Position numbers and translations under genes: made by a program. DNA of 64,000 nt, taken from Mytilus trossulus. Taxonomy: Eukaryota; Mollusca; Bivalvia; Mytilida; Mytilidae. The stretch is from positions 70,500,283-70,564,282 of the forward strand of contig NC_086377.1 in NCBI RefSeq assembly GCF_036588685.1, read 5' to 3'. The notes beneath the pieces were generated by a model that saw only the letters and a list, made by a program, of their open reading frames with translations, did not search any database and was not told where the DNA came from. This document shows positions 56,234-64,000 of this stretch, piece by piece (position 1 is the stretch's first letter; every line of letters starts with the position of its first letter).

Positions 56234-56778
56234 TGTGGCAGTTATTATTTCCCTTGTTTAAAACTATTAATTTCATATTCCTTTATTTGATGATGAAACT
56301 TATACAGTACATATTTGTTAAATAACATAGCTTTTGCTATTTGAATTCATTTATTTAAGATATTTATTTACATTGAAAAGTTCAATATTTGCACCGCGGC
56401 AAAACGGGTCCGTAGAAATACCGCAAAGGACCTCCTTGGTGCACTAAGAACAAAAATGTGCACTAAGGACCTGATGGAAGGATACAACGGCCACAAAGGA
56501 CATGGCATATAGAAATATATTTTGAAAAACTTAATAATTTCAAATTTCATAATCATGTCTTTTGTAATTAGAAAGCTATTCAATGTTTTATCGACACGCG
56601 CCTCAATCAGCTGATTGTCACCTGTGTAATCGATATAATTCATGTTCGCTCAACCTTGACTCGTTTATAATCCACTTATAAACTGATTAAACATGTATAC
56701 GGTATTTGGTGTTTTGTGTTTGTTGTTACTGTCGCGTTTATATTGTATTTCTGTCTGTTTTATTTTTCACTTCTAAAT
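56234..56778. other. No gene recognised
   Basis: AT-rich. A small segment near 56393-56500 repeats aaggacc and gcactaagaac/gcactaaggac. Confidence 0.35.
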
Positions 56779-57375
56779 AAAGGCAACAGTAGTATACCGC
56801 TGTTCAAAACTCATAAATCCATGGACAAAAAACAAAATCGGGGTAACAAACCAAAACCGAGCGAAACGCATTAAATATAAGAGGAGAACAACGACACAAC
56901 ACCGAAACGCATTAAATATAAGAGGAGAACAACGACACATCACCGAAACGCATTAAATATAAGAGAACAACGACACAACACCGAAACGCATTAAATATAA
57001 GAGGAGAACAACGACACATCACCGAAACGCATTAAATATAAGAGGAGAACAACGACACAACACCGAAACGCATTAAATATAAGAGGAGAACAACGACACA
57101 ACACCGAAACGCAACACACACAGAAACAGACCAATCATCAGACAAAACACCACGAGAATAACAAATGTAACATGAAAACCAAATACATGAATTTGGGATA
57201 GACAAGTACCGTGCCACGTCTTATCTCAATATATTTGTATTGTAGTCCTGTAATATTATGTTGTCATTTCAATGTTATATTTAACTTTGCCATTAAAGTG
57301 CGAGGTTTGGCATGCCTTAAAACCAGGTTCAACCCACCACTTTTGTTCCCCTTTGAAAGTGTCCTGTGCCAAGTA
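56779..57375 (+). repeat. Composite repeat D, second copy, module 2 inverted
   Basis: Module 1 as at 24018 (aggcaacagtagtataccgc to gacaagtaccgtgccacgtc), followed at about 57235 by module 2 in reverse (gtattgtagtcctgtaatat, aaagtgcgaggtttggcatg, gtgtcctgtgccaagtac). Confidence 0.7.
56864..57106 (+). repeat. 41-bp minisatellite, six copies
   Basis: Unit aaacgcattaaatataagag plus gagaacaacgacacaacaccg, 41 bp. Six copies span 243 bp: 6 x 41 minus a 3-bp deletion (gga) in the third. The copy at 24 kb has one unit only. Copies alternate acaacaccg and acatcaccg in part, suggesting growth by two-unit steps. Confidence 0.9.
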
Positions 57376-57693
57376 CGCGTATTTATTGATTTTTTATTTT
57401 AAATTTTGATTGCTGGTTTTTTGATTTTTTGTTGATCTCTAGTAAATTTTTATACGGATATTTTAAAATTGTTAAAACATGTATATATTTGTTTACAAGC
57501 ACATAAAAAAAAAAATAATTCAAAATATAATAGTTTATTACATTTTTTAAAATATAACAGTTTATGACATTTTTAAAACATAACAGTTTATGACATTTAA
57601 AAAATATAACAGTTTATAACATAGTTTTTAAATAAATGTATATTGATTTACATATTTAATTATATAGATATACTATGTAACAGTCAAGTACAA
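57376..57693. other. AT-rich spacer
   Basis: Includes four loose copies of taacagtttatgacattttt-type strings (57530-57625). Confidence 0.45.
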
Positions 57694-58620
57694 TCATTTG
57701 GCAAACCGCGGCATTGTTCTTGTAGCTGCACTTTTTGGTCTATGCCGTTGACCTGGCTTACGAGCTAGACGCTTCACATTGGGAATGACGAGTTTCCCAT
57801 TTGATGAGAAAATCATTTTGTCTGTTAAGGTCTTGTGCGCTAGTACCTTTTTGTACAGTTTATCTTTTTCTTCGGGAGTTTTTGTGCCCCATATATAAGA
57901 AGTGTAGAATTTTTGAAACAATTCGAATAGTTCGTAGTTTCCTTGACCATATATTCTCGCCTTATGTCAATAAAATGAAGTTTTGTTATGTCGAATATTT
58001 TGGTCAGTAATTCTGGCAGAATCTGCGGCTTCCAGTCTGTTGCAATTTTAAATCTGTGGTTCATGCTTTCACAATTGTTGTTTGTCCACAATCGGTCTGG
58101 ATTTGATGAGTTTTTCAACAGTCCATTGACGTGGTGAAAGAGTCTGTTTTTCAGTCTCTTTGTGTAATAATATGTGATGATGGGGTATTTGTTGCACAGG
58201 TTTTCGGATTTCAAATTAAAATAAATAGTGTCATTTGATGTCACGATAATTGTCTTGAAACAACAAAATCTTTCCAAGAAGGGTCCCTTATACTCAATTC
58301 TTGCAATACTCCTGTATGAGCGTTAAGATCCGTGCAATGCGAAAGCCGTCAGCACCTGACCGTCGGGTGTTAAACCTGTCATGCCATGCCTACTTTCAAA
58401 GGTACAAGCAAACCCGTCCTTCATTTAGTACTTGCATAATTGTACCCTGAAGAGTCGGTTTGATAGTACCCTTCCCGTGGATCTAGCATAACTCCGCTTA
58501 AGGCAGGGTATCGCGAATTGAGTTTATAAATATATAAAGGTGTGTATGTTCTTGAAAAGATTTTGTTCGCCACCAGCTTATCAAAGTGCACAATCCGTGC
58601 AAAGTTTTTTCCTTAATGTA
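57694..58620 (-). pseudogene. MULE-type transposase remnant, several frame breaks
   Basis: From the 5' side (minus): KNFARIVHFDKLVANKIFSR, NSRYPALSGVMLDPREGYYQ; then in a new frame GFACTFESRHGMTGLTPDGQ, VLTAFALHGS; an in-frame TAA near 58325; then IEYKGPFLERFCCFKTIIVT, SNPDRLWTNNNCESMNHRFK, IATDWKPQILPELLTKIFDI; then, after a 2-bp AT excess at 57949-57954, GQGNYELFELFQKFYTSYIW, GTKTPEEKDK and a basic end (ARKPGQRHRPKSAATRTM). The WTNNxCESMNxxxK...WKP motif and the following region are typical of Mutator-like transposase genes of molluscs. Whether the first piece belongs to the same gene is inferred from order only. Confidence 0.6.
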
Positions 58621-59285
58621 TTGTTAATAATGGTGTCACAATCGTCTGATTAAAATTGAATTGCTTCCGTAAATTTTGTTTTATCAAAACACATTTTGCG
58701 ATGTTAACGTTTTTTTAATTCTTGAAATATTCATTTTATACGTGCAATAGCAATTCAACTTATATCAAGTTTTTTGTAGAATTTTGTCCGATCGACATAC
58801 TTTTAATGGATACACAGTACTAGTAAAGATAACCTTAAATAATAAGAGTTCTATTTAAAAGCAATACAGCTTAACAAATATATTTTTTTTACAGTATTTT
58901 TAAATGCATTAGTGTTACATTTTTAACCTTAAATTTTATAATCATACAAAATATTTTACCTTTGGTATTTAAATGCGTTAGTATTATATTTATAACATTA
59001 CATTTTATAATCATACAAAATACGCATATAGAGGAGAGTAACAATGAATTCATAATCTTGCTGAACTATACAACGAATTTTATATATTGAACCAAAAGTT
59101 AACTTGAAAATGAACTTCAACAACATTGTGAATATATTGGTTTCTCAAATGTCTATTACATTATAAAAGAAAATGGTCTTCATCTCAATAGTTTTTTTTA
59201 TATATATATACAATATACATTAAAAGGTGTACAGAATCCGATTGCACGAGTTGCAAAAACAATTGTTGAAAAGGTCTAGTGTAGA
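58621..59285. other. No gene recognised
   Basis: Very AT-rich. Confidence 0.4.
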
Positions 59286-59700
59286 AGGACTCAAACGCAA
59301 TTCATATTCATGTTTCTAACAGAAAAACGCAATTCACATTCATGTCTCTAACAGAAAGCAAAAGGATAGCTGTTTTCTTCTAAAAAATGGAAAACTTGTG
59401 TATGTAAAGGAAAAGAGAGAAAACAAAACTTATTATTGTGATGTAGTTGGACAAAATCATTTGGAAAGTTTGTTCCAAAACCCTTGTGACTCCAAATTGC
59501 TGCATATATTCATTTTAAAGTAAAACAGAAGACCGTACAAACGCATGTTAGTTGAACATTTCAAAAGAAGGTAGTGTGTATTCCTCATTAAAGATCCTAT
59601 CTGTTGTTGCCAATGCTTCATGGTATGGAGAGATGGTCAAACTACATGTTTCTGTACGTATGTATGGAAGTAAGTTAGTTAAACATTTTTTTGCCTTTAC
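59286..59700 (+). pseudogene. Unassigned coding-like fragment
   Basis: The frame near 59370-59521 reads SCFLLKNGKLVYVKEKREN-KTYYCDVVGQNHLESLF, with SPCDSK-like NPCDSKLLHIFIL; another frame at 59558-59690 reads EGSVYSSLKILSVVANASWY. Both look protein-derived and may be old pieces of the OTU-type mobile genes. A direct repeat of about 34 bp (caattcatattcatgtttct / caattcacattcatgtctct) lies at 59300-59357. Confidence 0.25.
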
Positions 59701-59862
59701 TAAAAGTGTACAGTTTCTAATCATGACGTATACATAATCATGTACAAATGTATATTACAAAAAAATGAGGTAATAAGTAAGTATAAATTACAAAAAAGCA
59801 TCAGTGCGAATTACTTTTGAAGACTGATAAATAATGATAAATTAGTAGACAATAACCATTAA

Positions 59863-60458
59863 GGTGGTATGGGTGTCTTCCTCCATCTTAGATTGTAAAA
59901 AACAGAGAACCAAAGGTCCATATTTTCTATCAAGTTAGCAAAGTTTGATGCAGGAATGTAGATATTCAATGTGAATTTTCTTTTAAAAGAATCAATTTAT
60001 AGGAATATAACTTATAAATATTAATATTTTTGCAAATGTTGATTATTTTTGGTTGTTTTTTTTTTTTTTTTTTTTAAATTGGCATTTTAAGGGGAGGTAA
60101 CTCTAAAACAGTGCATTTTCTGAAGGATTCTACATGGTATTTTTCAATTTGAATTTTAGCCGCAAAAAACGTACGGTGACCCTATCTTTGCTTTTGATAT
60201 TCTCAAAGCATTGTCTGAAAGCTATCTTTTCCTTAAGTAATTAACAATTCTATCATTTTGTTTAGTTTCTAATCACACAATGGTGTTTTTTCCTGTATAA
60301 TCCATACAAAATTTGTCATTTTGTCACGTCCTGTAGCTCGAAAAAATGCGCAGTGACCTATCATTTTTATTATATTTTTCAACATATATCAATAGATACT
60401 ACGTTTTGGCAAAGTATGAACAAATTCTATCATTTTTATTTTAGACTCCCATACCACC
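59863..60458. mobile_element. TTAA-flanked MITE (596 bp)
   Basis: Ends ggtggtatggg (59863-59873) and cccataccacc (60448-60458) are perfect 11-bp inverted repeats, extending to 15 with one mismatch, and TTAA flanks both sides (59859-59862, 60459-60462). Interior is noncoding with a long T-run. The TTAA target suggests a piggyBac-type parent. Confidence 0.75.
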
Positions 60459-60462
60459 TTAA

Positions 60463-60959
60463 GTATTGCATGATGAATGTTTTTTTAAAATGCATTTCCA
60501 CATTTGTTTTGTGTCTAACATTGTCAATGCATAATTGAAGAATTGCGAATGTACATTGTGTATGCATGGTGAACATATCTCTATTGACTTTCATGTAGAT
60601 TACCTCAGTGGTCTTGTATCCATTGTTGATCCTTAAAAGTACTCAAAAAGTAGCAAGGTAAAATTTAAATGCATCAAATATAATTTATTGTAACTTCAGT
60701 TTTGCCAAATGGATAAATTGAAAATGTGATAAAGGATCATTTGGAAAGAGTTAGATCCAGTTGAACATTAGGAGGAATGTGTCATTCCATCTATATGGAT
60801 AAACAGAGAAGCTAGAAATGTGAGATGGCCTAGGGGAATAAATGCTATCAGAGCCATGAACGAACTAGTGAAAGTGAAGGTTACGTCTGGTATGGGTTAC
60901 GTCTGGTATGTACATTTGTGTACTAAACATAAAAAAAGATTTTGTCAAATAGTCATTTA
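60463..60959. other. No gene recognised
   Basis: AT-rich; a short direct duplication ggttacgtctggtatg at 60890-60910. Confidence 0.4.
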
Positions 60960-61190
60960 TTTTTATGCCCCTTTTTTCTGGTCTGTGTGTTCGTCGTCCG
61001 TACAATCGTCCCGTTTCTGGTTAAAGTTTTTGGTGGAGGTAGAATTTGATTAAGTCTGGTCAATTCGAAACTTAGTATACTCCTTATGATATGATTTCTC
61101 TAATTCTAATTGAAAATTAGAAATTTTATTCCTTTTTTAACGGTCCACTGAACATAGAAAGTGATAGTGCGGGTGGGGCATCGGTTTACT
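60960..61190 (+). repeat. Short element with ATGCCCC/GGGGCAT ends
   Basis: tttttatgcccc near the left and gtggggcatcgg near the right are inverted; inside are gtctgtgtgttcgtcgtccg and ctggttaaagtttttggtgg, in the style of the hairpin-ended bivalve families but with a single core. Confidence 0.45.
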
Positions 61191-61833
61191 TAGGACACAT
61201 TCTTTTTTATTTGAGGATTTTTTCTCATTGTTAAAGACCATACAGTTTTACTGAGACCTGTGTAGAGTTGTCTCATTAGCAGTTTTATCACATCTTATTT
61301 GGTATGTATTCTTCAAAAGTGTGAAACAGTAAAACAAACTACATTCTGTTTTTATTATGAAATGGCATTGGTCAATACAATCATGATGAAATGAGTGCTT
61401 CCAAAAATTAATGGACAACACTTGTTGTTTATGTTGTCACTAAATGATAATTTGATTTGTACATGTGACATCATGATCATGTTAGCTCCTATGAATCTGA
61501 AGTCTTTTCTGACCTTGATGTATCAGGTTTATTTTCAAGACAAAGAGCTCCAAAACCAGAAAAGCAGTCTGGAGAAGTAGATACACAAAGGTCATATCCA
61601 GTTCCACTCCCCCTACCTCAAGCACCAAACAGTTCGTTAGGTAACTATACTGAATGAATTTAATATGTTCAAGTCAGGGTTAAGTAAGGACGAGCAGGAA
61701 AATACGTCACGTCATGTTTTGATTTGTCACGTGATTGTCATGGTAAATATAGAACAGGAACCGCGTCTGTCAAACTCCGGCGGTAAATAACAAACATGGC
61801 AGACGACAAGTATTCCCAACGTGTTCGGGTAAG
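61191..61833. other. No gene recognised; promoter-like motifs
   Basis: cacgtg at 61728-61733 next to cacgtcatg; a family A fragment in reverse (gagttgtctcattagcagtt) near 61268. The region just upstream of 61800 is GC-richer than average. Confidence 0.35.
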
Positions 61834-61983
61834 ATGGCTAGTACAGGAAGAAGTAAAAAGGCGGACCGTATGAGAAAAATGAATAGAAAGGAAACATTAC
61901 GAGGTGAAGACGATGATAACGGTGCTATTTTTGTAAAAGTACCTAGTAGTGTGAATGCATATGTGTGGCCTAGTCTGATTTAG
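61834..61983 (+). CDS. Small ORF, 49 residues
   Basis: MASTGRSKKADRMRKMNRKE followed by TLRGEDDDNGAIFVKVPSSV and stop. Basic then acidic; no family known. It lies in the upstream region of the THAP gene and may be an upstream ORF or chance. Confidence 0.25.
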   Translation: MASTGRSKKADRMRKMNRKETLRGEDDDNGAIFVKVPSSVNAYVWPSLI

Positions 61984-62097
61984 TTATGAAATGTTTGATA
62001 TCACGTTTATTTTTATAACTGGCTTTATAAGTTGACTTCCATTGTCATTTGTGACGCGATTCGTAAATTTGTTGTTTATATATAGCGATGTTCGCCG

Positions 62098-62120
62098 TGA
62101 CGTCACTAAAAAGTCACGTG
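62098..62120 (+). promoter_or_regulatory. CRE and E-box upstream of the THAP gene
   Basis: TGACGTCA (62098-62105) and CACGTG (62115-62120), 78-100 bp before the ATG at 62198. A similar CRE plus E-box pair occurs at 24664-24684. Binding is inferred from motif only. Confidence 0.4.
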
Positions 62121-62197
62121 ACTAATTGGATGGCAACAGATTGTTTACATGTTGAGGCTCATTACGAGAGTTAATTAATGATCAACTGCTCTTTACG

Positions 62198-64000
62198 ATG
62201 GTTCTGTCATGTTGTGTTATTAATTGTACTAGTAGATTTGGACAATATAGTTTCTATCGTGTGCCTAAAAAACCTTTGGAAAAAAGAAAATTGTGGGTAG
62301 AAGCAATTAAACGAGAGGAGGAGAATAGATCTGTATGGGAACCCTCAGATTACGACCGTGTATGTTCTCGTCACTTCATCACTGGTAAGTTTAATTTTAA
62401 CTCTTAATATTTTGTTATGATCTTATAACGATCTTTAACATTTAAATATTCATTATGTTGAAATAATTTCCATCGAATTACCTGTTTAAACCTTCAGGCT
62501 GCACCACAAGACAAGATAAGTGACAGTTCACATGTCATAGAACTCTGGCATTACACATTTTTTTTTTGCAAAATGTCAATGATTTGTAGTGCAATATTTT
62601 TTGCAACAAAAATGTCAGTACAGAAAAACGGAACAATTTTATTCAAAACTTTTTTTTGGTACACTTCTGGCCTAAAACACTCATTTTACTGAGTTTAAAA
62701 TGTGATATTATTGCCAATGAGACATCTCTTCACCCAAGCCAAAATTTTGTTGAATGTTGTTATAAGCTGAATTTTATAAATGTTATATTTTTTCAGGTCA
62801 AAAAAGCAATGACCAAGAGAACCCAGATTATGTCCCAACTCTTCATATGGGTACCATAGACATGCAGACAGATGGCCCACAGAGATTTGCAAGATATGAG
62901 AGGTACCAAAAAAGAGATGATGACAGGAAGACAGCAGCAGTAGCACTTCAAGAGCTGTCACTGAATGTTCCACCAACACCAGGTACACTTATAATTTCAT
63001 ATTTATAAACATCTAATTTTTATTTTTTAATTCATCATTATAATTTAATTGTTTTCATGTAAATTAATTTTATTATATTTATATATATTTTACTTTGATC
63101 TGTTATACTATTTAATACTCCTAATTAACATAGTTACCTTTGATCATGCTAATTATAGTAATTCATTAATTTTAATTTTCTTTTTTGTTAATGATGATTA
63201 AAATAGTAAAACATCAAAGAAAATTTGTAAACAAATCACTTCTTAATCACATAATGTATGAAATCAATTAATTCATCAGTTAATGTTTACAACATATTTT
63301 GTTTGCAAATTGTTTGGCCCGTTATCAGATTTATTTTATATGTATGCAATATAATTAATGACTGTCATTCCATTTGTTTGAAATACTAAAAAATGTGTAT
63401 TTTCTTATTTCAGAAAAGCCATCAGTACATGATAACTGTATTAAGACCATTGCTAGTCTGCGTTTAGAGAATCAACAACTTTATACAGAGCTAAATAGAT
63501 TGCAAGTTGAAAACACACATCTGAAAACAGAACTGCTCAACCTAAAATTTGAAGATAGTGCAGTGGCTACAGACAGCAAGACAACATTTTATACCGGTAT
63601 TCCGTCTAAAGCTTTATTGATGTGGGTTTTGAGTTTTTGTACAACTGTGCTTCCTTCTTCTCGTGTCGTCTCTCCAAAAGGTGTGTTACTGTGTCTACTC
63701 ATTAAGCTCAGACTAAATCTACATTTAGAAGACATTGCTTTCCGCCTGAATATTTCAAAGACAACCGTGTCAGACATTCTCAACCAAGGATTACCTGCCC
63801 TAGCCAAGAAGTTGAACTTTTTAGTACAGTGGCCAGACAAAGACAGTCTTATCAAGAACATGCCAGTGATTTTCAAAAAGACTTATCCTCGATGTGTAAG
63901 CATTATAGATTGTTTTGAGGTTTTTATAAATCGACCAGGTCACCTTACAGCAAGAGCTCAAACATGGTCCAACTATAAGCACCACAACACAATTAAGTTT
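62198..64000 (+). CDS. THAP + DDE transposase (ISL2EU/Harbinger-like), 3' part beyond window
   Basis: Exons 62198-62384 (donor gtaagt), 62797-62982 (acceptor tttttcag, donor gtacac) and 63414 to the window edge (acceptor ttatttcag), all phase 1. Exon 1 is a THAP zinc finger: C6, C10, W33, C56 and H59 with RVCSRHF. Exon 2 is a linker (NPDYVPTLHMG, RYERYQKRDDD). Exon 3 starts with a leucine-zipper-like coil (ASLRLENQQLYTELNRLQ), then a helix-turn-helix (SPKGVLLCLLIKLRLNLHLE, DIAFRLNISKTTVSDIL) and the start of a DDE_4 endonuclease fold: SIIDCFEVFINRP, D being the likely first catalytic residue, then TWSNYKHHNTIKF. The layout matches THAP-bearing transposases of the Harbinger-related ISL2EU type, whose elements also carry a YqaJ gene, not seen here. 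Frame intact as far as visible, so possibly live. Confidence 0.8.

Noticed and set aside
1-64000. CRISPR array, tRNA or rRNA genes
   Set aside because: The tandem arrays have 41, about 30 and 152-169 bp units without unique spacers, and no tRNA or rRNA fold was recognised.

Overview
The window is animal nuclear DNA, AT-rich and intron-bearing, and almost certainly from a marine mussel (Mytilus-like bivalve). The evidence is the repeat content: several interspersed families that I recognise as very abundant in mussel genomes, tandem cores of 150-170 bp of the bivalve pearl/BIV160 style, and OTU/SWIM/DUF4218-type mobile coding fragments. The species call comes from recall of repeat families and was not checked against a database. 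There are no bacterial-style operons, tRNAs, rRNAs or CRISPR arrays that I could see. Several open reading frames counted here begin at an in-frame codon other than ATG because the first exon or 5' end is missing.

Layout. 0-4.6 kb: a broken SWIM zinc-finger ORF (minus strand), a G29 tract and a 3-copy tandem array. 4.6-11.4 kb: a SINE with 10-bp target-site duplications (TSDs), then a full-length 6.2 kb non-LTR retrotransposon with a perfect 13-bp TSD, an ORF1 with zinc knuckles, and an intact 1223-residue ORF2 (endonuclease, reverse transcriptase, RNase H). 12-16 kb: a second SINE, three exons of a minus-strand gene with a conserved VVEF/CYWP/HPIR N-terminal module, a 169-bp tandem array, and a CACTA-type transposase remnant. 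16-26 kb: a Ty3 Pol stub, exons of a DDE-like transposase (plus strand), the last two exons of a P2X7-intracellular-domain gene (minus strand, convergent), a MITE, a composite repeat and a PIF/Harbinger transposase remnant. 27-37 kb: two copies of one unusual reverse-transcriptase family, a third dated SINE, and CACTA remnants. 39-48 kb: an OTU-domain ORF with three successive acidic-repeat exons, a SWIM exon, a decayed DDE-like block and another CACTA remnant. 49-57 kb: minus-strand SINEs, a 168-bp array, a foldback element, a possible host gene (UBX-like last exon), and a second composite repeat with a 41-bp minisatellite. 57-64 kb: a MULE remnant, a TTAA MITE and the first three exons of a THAP + DDE transposase that runs off the right edge.

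The main relationship is between the SINE family (about ten copies) and the LINE. Both end in the same tail (aagcaaccaacaatcaatc...), and both have a stem-loop immediately before that tail whose paired bases differ in sequence but keep pairing. This is the pattern expected of a SINE mobilised by its partner LINE's reverse transcriptase. A second theme is cassette growth: an exon plus intron unit repeated in phase at 39.8-41.7 kb, and tandem cores in three pearl-like elements. A caution applies to all broken genes here: most frame breaks fall in A-runs or AT repeats, so residual assembly error cannot be separated from real decay by reading alone.
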